DNA of 64,000 nt from Ramlibacter paludis (GCF_022012305.1 NZ_JAKLTM010000004.1:1-64000), one strand, 5' to 3'; shown: positions 27,720 to 36,730, numbered from the stretch's first letter. The notes: generated from the letters alone by a model not told the origin. Numbers and translations: made by a program.

Positions 27720-27721
27720 GC

Positions 27722-29413
27722 TCAGAATTCCTTCCACTCGCCGTTGCCCACCAGCTTGCGGTCGGCCTTGTCGTAGGCCGGCAGGTTGGCGCTGGGACGG
27801 GCCTTGATCGACGGCGGCAGCGGCGCGCGCGTCACGATCGGCTGGATGGTCACTTCCTGCACCGGCGTGGCCATGGCGTTGCCGAGGTTGAAGCGGGCTA
27901 CCGTCTGCAGCAGGGTGCGGGCCTGGTCCTTCATCGACTCGGTGGCGGCCGTGGCCTCCTCCACCAGAGACGCGTTCTGCTGCACCACCTGGTCCATCTG
28001 CGTGATGGCGGTGTTGACCTGGCCGATGCCCGTGCTCTGTTCCTGGCTGGCCGCGGCGATCTCGGCGATCAGGTCGCTCACCTGCTTCACCGAGCCCACG
28101 ATCTCCTGCATGGTCCGGCCGGCGGCATCGACCAGCTTGGTACCGGCGTCGACCTTGCCCACCGAGTCGCCGATCAGTTCCTTGATCTCCTTGGCGGCCG
28201 CGGCGCTGCGCTGCGCCAGGCTGCGCACTTCGGCCGCCACCACCGCGAAGCCGCGGCCCTGTTCACCGGCGCGGGCCGCTTCGACGGCGGCGTTCAGTGC
28301 CAGGATGTTGGTCTGGAAGGCGATGCCATCGATCACGCCGATGATGTCGGCGATCTTCTTCGACGAATCCGAGATGCCGGTCATGGTGCTCACCACTTGG
28401 CCCACCACCTGGCCGCCCTTGCGCGCGACTTCGGAGGCGTTCACGGCGAGCTGGCTGGCCTGGCGCGCGTTGTCGGCGTTCTGCGTGACGGTGGAAGTCA
28501 GTTCCTCCATCGAGCTGGCGGTTTCCTCCAGCGTCGAGGCCTGTTCCTCGGTGCGCTGCGACAGGTCCAGGTTGCCCTGGGCGATCTGCGCGCTGGTGTC
28601 GGCCACCGTGTGGGCGCCGCCGGACACCTGGCCGACCAGCTCGCGCAGGTTCTGCAGCATGGTGGCCAGCGCCTGCAGCAGCTGGCCGGTCTCGTCGCTG
28701 GTCGTCACGCGGATGTCGCCGGTCAGGTCGCCGCCGGCGATGCGGTCGGCGGCGCCGATGGCCACCTGCAGCGGACGCACGATGGCGCGGCTCATGAAGA
28801 GGGCGATGGCCACGGCGGCGGCGACGGCGCCGGCGACGATCAGGCCCAGCCACACCAGCGCGGCGCGGAAGGCGGCCGAGGCGACGTCGTAGCTTTCCTG
28901 GGCCAGGGTTTTCTCGAGCGCGACCAGCGCTTCCATTTCCTTGACCACGGCCTGGAACTGGATGTCGGCCGCCTGCATCGACATGGCGCCGGTGCCCACG
29001 TCGATCGAGCTGATGTCGATGGCGTCGTCCATCAGCTTGCGGTACTTGGCGATCTTGGGCAGCACGTCCGTCACCATCTTGCCTTCGGCGGCGGTCAGGT
29101 GGTTGGCGGCCGCGAGATCACCCAGGGACTTCGTGACGGCGTCCAGCTTCTTGCGCTGTTCGACGTTCACGGTCTTGATCTGGTCTTCCTTCAGGTTCGC
29201 GATCCAGGTGATCAGGCGGTACACGTTCGAGTGCACTTCGCTCATCTCCTGCGATGCGTCGGCGGCGACCTGGAAGGCGGACATGCGCCCGCGCGCCAGT
29301 TCCTCGAGCGCCGCGTTCTGCCGCGTCAGCATCCCATAGGACACCCCGCCCAGCGCCAGCAGGAAGGCGATGGCCACCGTGGGCGCGACGAGGATCTTGT
29401 GCCAGACTTTCAT
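27722..29413 (-). CDS. Methyl-accepting chemotaxis protein with four-helix-type sensor and CheR-tether pentapeptide
   Basis: 563 residues. Membrane segments are near 7-29 and 185-207, flanking a periplasmic helical domain of about 155 residues (4HB-type). A HAMP linker follows to about 260, then the cytoplasmic signalling domain with the hairpin tip GIAFQTNILALNAAVEAARAGEQGRGF. The protein ends in EWKEF, matching the xWxxF pentapeptide that recruits CheR or CheB. It shares a nearly identical signalling domain with the receptors at 29982 and 32122. The ligand is unknown. The ATG at 29413 is the natural start; the gene follows the secreted Cache protein by 87 bases. Confidence 0.95.
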   Translation of the reverse strand: MKVWHKILVAPTVAIAFLLALGGVSYGMLTRQNAALEELARGRMSAFQVAADASQEMSEVHSNVYRLITWIANLKEDQIKTVNVEQRKKLDAVTKSLGDLAAANHLTAAEGKMVTDVLPKIAKYRKLMDDAIDISSIDVGTGAMSMQAADIQFQAVVKEMEALVALEKTLAQESYDVASAAFRAALVWLGLIVAGAVAAAVAIALFMSRAIVRPLQVAIGAADRIAGGDLTGDIRVTTSDETGQLLQALATMLQNLRELVGQVSGGAHTVADTSAQIAQGNLDLSQRTEEQASTLEETASSMEELTSTVTQNADNARQASQLAVNASEVARKGGQVVGQVVSTMTGISDSSKKIADIIGVIDGIAFQTNILALNAAVEAARAGEQGRGFAVVAAEVRSLAQRSAAAAKEIKELIGDSVGKVDAGTKLVDAAGRTMQEIVGSVKQVSDLIAEIAAASQEQSTGIGQVNTAITQMDQVVQQNASLVEEATAATESMKDQARTLLQTVARFNLGNAMATPVQEVTIQPIVTRAPLPPSIKARPSANLPAYDKADRKLVGNGEWKEF

Positions 29414-29500
29414 GACTTTTCTCCAAACGGGTGGTGCGGGAAGGGGTGCGCGAACTGCTGCGCCCCCTGCCTCGTTCTATTCAGGAAACCGCGCGGCCGT

Positions 29501-29971
29501 TCAGGCCGGCTTGTAGATGCCGCCGCAGACGATCAGCTCGTCGGCCTTCTCGCAGTACATCTGCTTCGGCTCGAGCTTCTTGTTCACCGGGTTGACGAAC
29601 TTGAAGTCCTGCCAGAACGTGGACTTGGTCTTCGCCAGTTCCATGCGCTCGCGGATGTGCTCCTTGCCGTCGCCGTCGCGCAGGTCGATCATGTTCTTGC
29701 CCACGAACTTCTCGTTGGCGCCGTGCGCCAGCGCGGTGCCGTCCGGCTTGTAGACCGTGAGGTACAGCTCGCGGTCGACGAACTGGCCGGTCTTGTTGGT
29801 GATGTCGGCCATCGCCTTGTCGCGCGGGTTCGCCTTGATGTAGGCGACGCCCTTCTTGACCATGGCTTCGGCTTCCTTCGGCGTCACGCGCTTTTCTTCG
29901 GCGGCGAGCGCCGACGTGACCAGGGCGGCGCCCGCAACGATGGCGGCGGCGAATTTCATGCTCTTGTTCAT
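29501..29971 (-). CDS. Secreted single-Cache (sCache_2-type) sensor protein
   Basis: 156 residues: a signal peptide (cut near ALAAEEK, residue 24) followed by one Cache domain. Characteristic parts are VKKGVAYIKANPRDKAMADI, the YLTVYKPDGTALAHGANEKFVGKNMIDLRDGDGK stretch, and a closing QMYCEKADELIVCGGIYKP with two Cys that may form a disulfide. There is no membrane anchor, so it should be free in the periplasm. Normally this domain is the extracellular part of an MCP. Here it lies between two receptor genes, one of which (29982-31322) has no periplasmic domain of its own. A split sensor that binds ligand and touches a receptor is a reasonable inference, not shown. Confidence 0.88.
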   Translation of the reverse strand: MNKSMKFAAAIVAGAALVTSALAAEEKRVTPKEAEAMVKKGVAYIKANPRDKAMADITNKTGQFVDRELYLTVYKPDGTALAHGANEKFVGKNMIDLRDGDGKEHIRERMELAKTKSTFWQDFKFVNPVNKKLEPKQMYCEKADELIVCGGIYKPA

Positions 29972-29981
29972 CTCGATCTCC

Positions 29982-31322
29982 TCAACGTGGTGAATGGACT
30001 GGGAATTCCGTCCACGCGCCTTGCAGGCGTGCGCGGTCGGAGCCGTGCATCCGCGCCGGCAGGGCCGGCGTCGGCGGGGACACCGGCCGCACCCGGTTCG
30101 GCTGCGGCACGGAAGGGCTGGCCGCTTGCGCGCCCAGTTCGAAACGCGCCACCAGGCGCAGCAGGCCGTCGGCCTGCTCGCGCATCGATTCGGTGGCGGC
30201 GGTGGCTTCTTCGACCAGTGCGGCGTTCTGCTGCACCACGCGGTCCATCTGGCTGATGGCGCTGTTGACCTGGCCGATGCCGGCGCTCTGCTCCAGGCTG
30301 GCGGCGGCGATTTCCTCGATCAGGTCGCTGACCTTCTTGACCGACAGCACGACGTCGACCATGGTGTGGCCGGCCGCGTCGACCTGCTGGCCGCCCGCTT
30401 CCACGCGCTGCACGGAGGCCTGGATCAGGCCCTTGATTTCCTTGGCGGCGGCGGCGCTGCGCTGGGCGAGGTTGCGCACCTCGGCGGCCACCACCGCGAA
30501 GCCGCGGCCCTGCTCGCCGGCGCGCGCCGCTTCCACGGCCGCATTCAGGGCGAGGATGTTGGTCTGGAAGGCGATGCCGTCGATCACGCCGATGATGTCG
30601 GCGATCTTCTTGGACGCATCGGAGATGCCGTCCATGGTGCTGACGACCTGCTCCACCATCTCGCCGCCCTTGCGCGCGACTTCGGACGCCGTGACGGCCA
30701 GCTGGCTCGCCTGGCGGGCGACGTCGGCGTTCTGCGTGACGGTGCTGGTGAGCTGCTCCATCGAGCTGGCCGTTTCCTCCAGCGTCGACGCCTGCTCCTC
30801 GGTGCGCTGCGACAGGTCGAGGTTGCCTTGCGCGATCTGGCCGCTGGTGTCGGCCACGCTGCGGGCGCCGCCCACGACCTCGCCGACCAGCAGGCGCAGG
30901 TTCTGCGTCATTTCGTTGAGGCCGCGGTACAGCTGCGTGACCTCGTCGCGGCCGTCCGGCACCAGTTCCACCGACAGGTCGCCGCTGCCGACCCGGCGCG
31001 CGCTCTTCATGGCGACCTTCACGGGCCGCACGATGGACGCCACCACGAGGTAGCAGAAGGAGAACTGGATGCCGGCGCCGACCACGCAGGCGATCGCCAG
31101 CATGCGGATGCCGCGGGCCGTGCCGCCGGCCGCGCCGCCCGCCTGCTCGATGGCCTGCATCTGGAACACGCCGACGGCGGCGATGGCCAGCGTCAGCAGC
31201 AGCAGGATCACGAAGGTGATGATCAGGCGCTCGCGGATCGTGACCAGGCGCAGCAGGTCCTCGAGGCGGCGCAGCGGCCCGCGCGCGCTGCGCCGGGGCT
31301 TGCGTTGGGCTTCGCCTGGCAT
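29982..31322 (-). CDS. Methyl-accepting chemotaxis protein lacking a periplasmic sensor domain
   Basis: 446 residues from the ATG at 31322, with GGAG about 9 bases ahead. The open frame before it is a shadow of cheW. Two membrane helices (about 33-53 and 73-97) are separated by a loop of only about 19 residues, so there is no room for a periplasmic ligand domain. A 30-residue basic N-terminal segment precedes helix 1. HAMP and a full signalling domain follow, with the hairpin tip identical to its neighbours. AWTEF occurs near the end but is followed by six more residues, so the pentapeptide is not terminal. It may sense through its membrane part, the cytoplasm, or the adjacent secreted Cache protein. 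Confidence 0.93.
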   Translation of the reverse strand: MPGEAQRKPRRSARGPLRRLEDLLRLVTIRERLIITFVILLLLTLAIAAVGVFQMQAIEQAGGAAGGTARGIRMLAIACVVGAGIQFSFCYLVVASIVRPVKVAMKSARRVGSGDLSVELVPDGRDEVTQLYRGLNEMTQNLRLLVGEVVGGARSVADTSGQIAQGNLDLSQRTEEQASTLEETASSMEQLTSTVTQNADVARQASQLAVTASEVARKGGEMVEQVVSTMDGISDASKKIADIIGVIDGIAFQTNILALNAAVEAARAGEQGRGFAVVAAEVRNLAQRSAAAAKEIKGLIQASVQRVEAGGQQVDAAGHTMVDVVLSVKKVSDLIEEIAAASLEQSAGIGQVNSAISQMDRVVQQNAALVEEATAATESMREQADGLLRLVARFELGAQAASPSVPQPNRVRPVSPPTPALPARMHGSDRARLQGAWTEFPVHSPR

Positions 31323-31357
31323 CGCCTGGATCTCCGTGGGGAACCGGGAGCCGACGC

Positions 31358-31885
31358 TCAGTGCACCGAGCCGTCGACCAGCGCCATGTCGGCGCCCGTC
31401 ATCAGCTTCTCGATGTCGAGCAGGATGATCATCTGCTCGTCGACGGTGCCCAGGCCGGTGATGTACTTGGTGTCGAAGGTCGCGGAGGCGAACTCCGGCG
31501 TCGGGCGGATCGCTTCCGACGACAGGGTCAGCACGTCGGACACGGCATCGACCACGACGCCGACCACGCGGCCGGCGATGTTCAGGATGATGGCGACGGT
31601 GAATTCGTCGTAGCTGACCTGGCCCAGCTTGAACTTGATGCGCAGGTCGAGGATGGGGACGATCACGCCGCGCAGGTTGATCACGCCCTTGATGAAGGCC
31701 GGCGCGTTGGCGATCGAGGTGGGCGTTTCGTAACCGCGGATCTCCTGCACCTTCAGGATCTCGATGCCGTAGCTCTCCTCGCCGAGGCGGAAGGTCAGGA
31801 ACTCGCTGGCGTGGCTGTCCGCCGCCTTGGCCTTGCCACCGATCCCGGCCATCGTTTGCACCCGTTCCTGCATCGCTCGCTCCAT
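31358..31885 (-). CDS. cheW: Chemotaxis coupling protein
   Basis: 175 residues. The CheW fold is recognised by FLTFRLGEESYGIEILKVQEIRGYE, the invariant-type AFIKGVINLRGVIVPILDLR and VSDVLTLSSEAI. It links receptors to CheA in the signalling array. It begins about 236 bases after the upstream MCP gene's stop, with an intrinsic terminator for that gene in the gap, so cheW probably starts a new transcript (cheW-MCP-Cache-MCP-cheR-cheD-cheB). No convincing promoter was identified in 31886-32073. Confidence 0.95.
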   Translation of the reverse strand: MERAMQERVQTMAGIGGKAKAADSHASEFLTFRLGEESYGIEILKVQEIRGYETPTSIANAPAFIKGVINLRGVIVPILDLRIKFKLGQVSYDEFTVAIILNIAGRVVGVVVDAVSDVLTLSSEAIRPTPEFASATFDTKYITGLGTVDEQMIILLDIEKLMTGADMALVDGSVH

Positions 31886-32073
31886 TCGTTCTGCTGTTCG
31901 GCTGAGAATGCCACGCCCTCACATCTGTTGCAATCGAAAAACTTTGTTACAACGTGGCTCTTGTCAAATTTTGCGGGTCTGCGTCGAAAAGTTCGCCTTG
32001 CCCCGATGGAAGGACCGGCTGGCACCATGGACGGCGGCCCCGTTTGTCGCACCTACGCCACGCCTTGCCAGGC

Positions 32074-32102
32074 AAAAAAAACGGGCGGCTCGAGGCCGCC
32101 CG
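32074..32102 (-). terminator. Intrinsic terminator after the 32122-33834 MCP gene
   Basis: Read leftward: stem CGGGCGGC (32102-32095), loop of five bases, stem GCCGCCCG (32089-32082), then eight U (32081-32074). It begins 20 bases past the MCP stop codon. This is a textbook factor-independent terminator and divides the chemosensory locus into an upstream kinase/cheA/MCP part and a downstream cheW/MCP/cheRDB part. Confidence 0.9.
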
Positions 32103-32121
32103 AATCCACCGAGGAGAAACT

Positions 32122-33834
32122 TCAGAATTCTTTCCACGCTCCGTTGCCGGAGCCGGCCTTGGCGCGGTCGAGCACGTCGGCATAGGCCGGCGGGAGACTG
32201 GCCACCGTCTGCACGCGAATCGGGGCCGGGGCGGCGGGAGCCGGCACCGGGACGGCCGGCGCGGGCTGCGCCCATTGCGGCGCCTGCCGCGCGGGGGTCA
32301 CGCCACCGAGCTTGAAGCGCGCCACCATCTGCAGCAGCACGCCGGCCTGTTCGTTCATCGACTCCGTGGCGGCGGACGCCTCTTCGACCAGCGAGGCGTT
32401 CTGCTGCACCACCTGGTCCATCTGCGCCACCGCCTTGTTGACCTGTTCGATGCCGGTGCTCTGCTCCTGGCTCGCCGCGGCGATCTCCGCGATCAGGTCG
32501 CTCACCTTCTTCACCGAGGCGACGATCTCCTCCATGGTGTGGCCGGCGGCGTCCACCAGCTTGGTGCCCGCATCGACCTTGCCCACCGAGTCGCCGATCA
32601 GCTCCTTGATTTCCTTGGCGGCCGCGGCACTGCGCTGGGCCAGGTTGCGCACTTCGGCAGCGACCACGGCAAAGCCCCGGCCCTGTTCGCCGGCACGCGC
32701 GGCTTCCACCGCGGCGTTCAGCGCGAGGATGTTGGTCTGGAAGGCGATGCCGTCGATCACGCCGATGATGTCGGCGATCTTCTTCGACGAGTCCGAGATG
32801 CCGGTCATGGTGCTCACCACCTGGCCGACCACCTCGCCGCCCTTGCGCGCCACTTCCGAGGCGCCCACGGCCAGCTGGCTGGCTTGCCGGGCGTTGTTCG
32901 CGTTCTGCGTCACGGTGGACGTCAGTTCCTCCATCGAGCTGGCGGTTTCCTCCAGCGTCGAGGCCTGTTCCTCGGTGCGCTGCGACAGATCCAGGTTGCC
33001 CTGCGCGATCTGGGTGCTCGTGTCGGCCACGGTGCGGGCGCCGTTGGCGACGTCGCCCACCAGCTTGCGCAGGCCCTCGGCCATGGTCGCCAGCGTGCGC
33101 AGCAGTTGCGCCGTCTCGTTGTTGCCCCGTGCGTCGATGCGCACCTCCAGGTCGCCCGCAGCCACCTGCTGCGCGACCGCGACGGCTTCGTGCACCGGCC
33201 GCGTCACCGAGCGCGTGATGGCCCAGGCGAGCAGGACGCCGACGCCGACGGCGCCCAGCGCCAGCACGAGCATCCAGCCGCGCGTCGCCTTCAGTTCGGC
33301 CAGGGCAGCGGCGTGGTTCTCCGCGCTCACCTTCTGCTGCAGGTCGATCTGCTCGCCGAAGGCCTTGACGGTGGCCGCACCGAACGGCGTGGTGGTGGCG
33401 GCGCGCCATTCCTTGGCTTCGTCCAGCTTGCCGGCGCCATAGAGCTCGAACCACTTGGGGCGGGCCGCGATGTACCTGGCGTAGGCGTCCTGCAGGGCCT
33501 GCAGCGACTGCCGCTCCGCCGCGCTGGGGTTGGTGGCCAGGTAGGCCTCGAACGCCTTGGCGATCTCGGCGTAGAACTTCGGCTCGTCCTGGACGATCTT
33601 GCGGCGGCCGGCCTCGTCGCCCACCATGAACTGCGGAAAGCCGTACCGCAACTGCCACAGCGCGCTCTGCGCATCGGCCAGGGCGACCGCGGCGCTCGTG
33701 GACTGGCGCGCCGCCTGCGCGCGGCGCTCGGACTGGTGGGTCTCCATCCAGATCATCACGCCACTCAGGAGCACCAGGAGGACCATGGCACCGAAGCCGA
33801 TGGCCAGTTGCACGCCGATTCGCAGGTTCTTCAT
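32122..33834 (-). CDS. Methyl-accepting chemotaxis protein with CheR-tether pentapeptide
   Basis: 570 residues from the ATG at 33834; 14 codons of upstream open frame are ignored because the N-terminal charge pattern MKNLRIGVQL is MCP-like. Membrane helices lie at about 10-30 and 187-207, bracketing a periplasmic helical sensor of about 155 residues different from that of the 27722 receptor. HAMP and the standard signalling domain follow. It ends in AWKEF, a terminal xWxxF pentapeptide. A strong terminator lies just downstream. The ligand is unknown. Confidence 0.95.
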   Translation of the reverse strand: MKNLRIGVQLAIGFGAMVLLVLLSGVMIWMETHQSERRAQAARQSTSAAVALADAQSALWQLRYGFPQFMVGDEAGRRKIVQDEPKFYAEIAKAFEAYLATNPSAAERQSLQALQDAYARYIAARPKWFELYGAGKLDEAKEWRAATTTPFGAATVKAFGEQIDLQQKVSAENHAAALAELKATRGWMLVLALGAVGVGVLLAWAITRSVTRPVHEAVAVAQQVAAGDLEVRIDARGNNETAQLLRTLATMAEGLRKLVGDVANGARTVADTSTQIAQGNLDLSQRTEEQASTLEETASSMEELTSTVTQNANNARQASQLAVGASEVARKGGEVVGQVVSTMTGISDSSKKIADIIGVIDGIAFQTNILALNAAVEAARAGEQGRGFAVVAAEVRNLAQRSAAAAKEIKELIGDSVGKVDAGTKLVDAAGHTMEEIVASVKKVSDLIAEIAAASQEQSTGIEQVNKAVAQMDQVVQQNASLVEEASAATESMNEQAGVLLQMVARFKLGGVTPARQAPQWAQPAPAVPVPAPAAPAPIRVQTVASLPPAYADVLDRAKAGSGNGAWKEF

Positions 33835-34011
33835 GTTTCCACTCGCATTAGGGGAATTGCTTACCCGACAGGCCAAGAATGCCCAGCAAAACCCTTTGTA
33901 TCAAGGCGTTACCAATCGTGTGGATTGGCTTTCCGTGAAGTTGTGCGCCTTTTGGCCTCATTTCGGATTTGAAGGCACGGTCTCGGCGAGCAACGCGGCG
34001 CAAATGAAACA

Positions 34012-34050
34012 GCCGGCGCGGCGACGGGAAGTTCCCGCGCACGCGCCGGC
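34012..34050 (-). terminator. GC-rich hairpin downstream of cheA in the cheA-MCP gap
   Basis: GCCGGCGCG (34012-34020) pairs with CGCGCCGGC (34042-34050). On the leftward transcript it begins about 20 bases past the cheA stop and is followed by UGUUUCAUUU, a poor U-tract. The rest of the 236-base gap (33835-34070) shows a small inverted repeat CCAATC-GTGTG-GATTGG at 33912-33928, about 80 bases before the MCP start codon, a possible operator; nothing else was recognised. Confidence 0.4.
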
Positions 34051-34070
34051 CGCGCCGGTGCGAGCCCGCG

Positions 34071-36353
34071 TCAGTGCAGCATGGCTTCGTCGCGCCCCGA
34101 CAGCCGCACCAGGTGGGCGACGTCGACGATCAGGGCGACCGAGCCGTCGCCCATCACCGTGGCGCCTGCGAGGCCCGGCACGCGGCGGAAGTTGGTCTCC
34201 AGGCTCTTGACCACCACCTGCTGCTGGCCGACCAGCTCGTCGACGATCAGGGCCGCATTGCTGCCGTCGGTCTCGACGATCACGGCGATGCCACCGGCCT
34301 GCTCGCGCGGACGCTGCGGCGGGAACAGCTTGCCCAGGTGCATGACCGGGAGGTACTCGTCGCGCACGCGCAGCGTGTCGCCCTGCCCCGGCAGCGCATG
34401 CATGTCCTTGGGCACCACGCTCAGCGACTCCACCACGCTGGCCAGCGGCAGCACGTAGGTCTCGCTGCCCACGGCCACGGTCATCGCTTCCATGATGGCC
34501 AGCGTGAGGGGAACGCTGACCATGACCCGCGTGCCCTGGCCGGGCTGCGAGGTGATGTCGATGGTGCCGCTCAGCGCCTGGATGTTGCGCTTGACCACGT
34601 CCATGCCGACCCCGCGGCCGGACACCTCGGTCACCGTTTCCGCGGTCGAGAAGCCGGCTTCGAAGATCAGCGCCCAGACTTCGGCATCGGGCGCATCGTG
34701 CGGCAGGACGGTGCCGCGCCGCGCGGCGCTCGCCAGGATGCGCTCGCGGTCCAGGCCGCGGCCGTCGTCGCTGACCTCGATGACGATGTTCCCCCCGCGC
34801 TGGCTGGCGCGCAGGGTGACGGTGCCCACGGCCGGTTTCCCGGCTGCGATCCGGACTTCCGGTCGCTCCAGCCCATGGTCAATGGCGTTGCGCACGAGGT
34901 GCGTCAAGGGGTCGGAGATCTTCTCGATCAGGCCCCGATCCAGTTCGGTCGTTTCACCGACCAGTTTCAGTTCGACCTGCTTGCCCAGGCGGCCCGACAG
35001 CTCGTGCACCAGGCGCGGGAAGCGCGAGAACACGTTGGAGATGGGCAGCATGCGGATGGCCAGCACGGCCTCCTGCAGGTTGCGCGTGTGGCGCGACAGG
35101 TCGGCCAGGCCGTTGCTGCCGGCATAGCGGATGTCGCCGCCCTCGGCCTCGGCGAGCGCGCCCTGGCGCGCCAGCATGGCCTCGGTGATCACGAGCTCGC
35201 CGACCAGGTTCACCAGCAGGTCGATCTTCTCGGTGGCGACGCGGATGAAGGTGGTGTCGTGCGGCGCCGCCGTGGCTGCCACTGCTGCGTTGATGGCAGT
35301 GGCCGTAACCGGCGCGGCCGCGGCAGGTCCGGCGACCGCGGTCATTGCTTTCGGCGGCAGCGTACGCGCCTTGTGGAACTCGTGCGGGGTGACGAACAGG
35401 TCCACACCCTCGTCGGCGGCAATCGCTGCATTGACGGCCGCTACCTTCTTGAATTCTTCCGGGCGCACGAACAGGTCGACGCCGTCGTCGCCGCCGGCCT
35501 CGTCGACCGACTCCTGCTCCGCCGCGGCCATCGCGGCCGCGGTCGCTTCCTGCGCCTTGCGCTTGAATTCGGCGGGATCGACGAAGAACTCGTCGTCCTC
35601 GATGGCGGCCGCCACGGACGGCGTCGCAGCCTGCACTTCCGGCACGGCCGGGGCCGCCGGTGCGGCTTCCTGCGCCGCGGCCAGCGTCTCGATGGACACG
35701 AGCTCGGGCGCGACCACCAGCGCCAGCACGCTTTGCAGGTCGGCGGCCGCGCCTTCGAGCAGCAGGTCGAAGCGCACCGAGCCGCCCGCGCGGTTGTCCA
35801 CCTCGCTGCTGGTGATGGTGCCCATCTCGGACAGGCCGCCCAGCATCATTTCCAGTTCGGCGTCGTCGATCGCCGCTTCCAGCGGGCCGAGCGCCACGCG
35901 GAAGCTGCGCTGCACCGGTCCCGACTTGCCGCCGCGCGCATCGCTCGAAGGCTGCGCGACGCGTTCGCGCAGCAGCGCTTCGACCGCCGACGCATCGGGC
36001 GCCTCGGCCAGCTGGCCGCGGTGGTGCATCACCTGCGAACGCAGCACGTCGCCCGCCTTCAGCATGGCCTCGATGTCGTCGCCGTCGATCGGGCGTTCGT
36101 CCTTGCGCAGCAGGTCCAGCAGGTTTTCCTGCAGGTGGGTGAGCGCCGCCATCTCGTTGTAGCCCAGCATCGCCGCGCTGCCCTTGATGGAGTGCACGGC
36201 GCGGAAGATCCCGTTCAGGTCGTCGGGGTGCGGCGCGTCGATGTCCATCCGCAGCAGGATCGCCTCGACGTTGGCCAGGTGTTCCTGCGCCTCCTCGAAG
36301 AAGATGGTGCGGAAGGCACCCGGGTCGCCGAATGCGTTGGTGGGCTGGAACAT
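34071..36353 (-). CDS. cheA: Chemotaxis histidine kinase with a repeat-bearing linker
   Basis: 760 residues. Order: HPt domain with phosphorylatable His54 (RAVHSIKGSAAMLG); a P2-like alpha/beta region about 148-224; a long Ala/Glu-rich linker; dimerisation domain from about 368; ATPase domain with N box THLVRNAIDHGLE (484-496), G1 SDDGRGLD (528-535) and G2 SGRGVGMDVVKRNI (578-591); and a CheW-like regulatory domain to the end. The linker holds three similar short motifs at about 254-264, 291-302 and 316-327 (FFVDPAEFK, LFVRPEEFKK, LFVTPHEFHK). It reads signals from the three MCPs via CheW and phosphorylates CheY and CheB. cheY lies directly upstream on the same strand. Confidence 0.96.
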   Translation of the reverse strand: MFQPTNAFGDPGAFRTIFFEEAQEHLANVEAILLRMDIDAPHPDDLNGIFRAVHSIKGSAAMLGYNEMAALTHLQENLLDLLRKDERPIDGDDIEAMLKAGDVLRSQVMHHRGQLAEAPDASAVEALLRERVAQPSSDARGGKSGPVQRSFRVALGPLEAAIDDAELEMMLGGLSEMGTITSSEVDNRAGGSVRFDLLLEGAAADLQSVLALVVAPELVSIETLAAAQEAAPAAPAVPEVQAATPSVAAAIEDDEFFVDPAEFKRKAQEATAAAMAAAEQESVDEAGGDDGVDLFVRPEEFKKVAAVNAAIAADEGVDLFVTPHEFHKARTLPPKAMTAVAGPAAAAPVTATAINAAVAATAAPHDTTFIRVATEKIDLLVNLVGELVITEAMLARQGALAEAEGGDIRYAGSNGLADLSRHTRNLQEAVLAIRMLPISNVFSRFPRLVHELSGRLGKQVELKLVGETTELDRGLIEKISDPLTHLVRNAIDHGLERPEVRIAAGKPAVGTVTLRASQRGGNIVIEVSDDGRGLDRERILASAARRGTVLPHDAPDAEVWALIFEAGFSTAETVTEVSGRGVGMDVVKRNIQALSGTIDITSQPGQGTRVMVSVPLTLAIMEAMTVAVGSETYVLPLASVVESLSVVPKDMHALPGQGDTLRVRDEYLPVMHLGKLFPPQRPREQAGGIAVIVETDGSNAALIVDELVGQQQVVVKSLETNFRRVPGLAGATVMGDGSVALIVDVAHLVRLSGRDEAMLH

Positions 36354-36366
36354 GGCGCGCTCGCGG

Positions 36367-36729
36367 TCAGATGAACTTGCCGACGATGTCCAGCATGCGC
36401 TGGGGATCGAAGGGCTTGGCCATCCAGCCGGTGGCGCCGGCCTCGCGGCCCTTCTGCTTCAGCTCGGTGCCGGCCTCGGTGGACAGCACGATCAGCGCCA
36501 CGGGATCGTAGTTCGGCAGGCTGCGCAGTTCGCGCACCAGCGTCACGCCGTCCATGCGCGGCATGTTGTGGTCGGTGACGACCAGGTCGAACACGCGGTT
36601 GCGCGCCAGTTCCAGCGCCTCGAGCCCGTCGCCCGCCTGCGCCACCTCGTAGCCCGCGCCCTCCAGCACGGCGGCGACCATCGCGCGCATCGAGCGCGTG
36701 TCGTCCACGACCAGGATAGATTTGCCCAT
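36367..36729 (-). CDS. cheY: CheY-like single-domain response regulator
   Basis: 120 residues, one receiver domain: acidic pair in LVVDDTRS, phosphoacceptor Asp53 in VVTDHNMPRMDG, switch Thr in VLSTEAG, and Lys in WMAKPFDP. There is no output domain. It may act on the flagellar motor or, given the two-receiver regulator beside it, on a type IV pilus-like output; the sequence does not decide. Its ATG lies one base past the stop of the upstream regulator gene and 13 bases separate it from cheA, so the three are cotranslated. Confidence 0.93.
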   Translation of the reverse strand: MGKSILVVDDTRSMRAMVAAVLEGAGYEVAQAGDGLEALELARNRVFDLVVTDHNMPRMDGVTLVRELRSLPNYDPVALIVLSTEAGTELKQKGREAGATGWMAKPFDPQRMLDIVGKFI

Positions 36730-36730
36730 G

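Noticed and set aside
31886..32073. A TTGACA hexamer (leftward, at 31967-31962) as a cheW promoter, and a search for a flagellar sigma-28 promoter
   Set aside because: No acceptable -10 stands at 16-18 bases, and no TAAA-N15-GCCGATAA-like pair was found.
27720..33900. Repeated DNA shared by the three MCP genes as a possible duplicated mobile segment
   Set aside because: The similarity is confined to the conserved signalling domain; sensor domains and flanks differ, so ordinary paralogy is enough.
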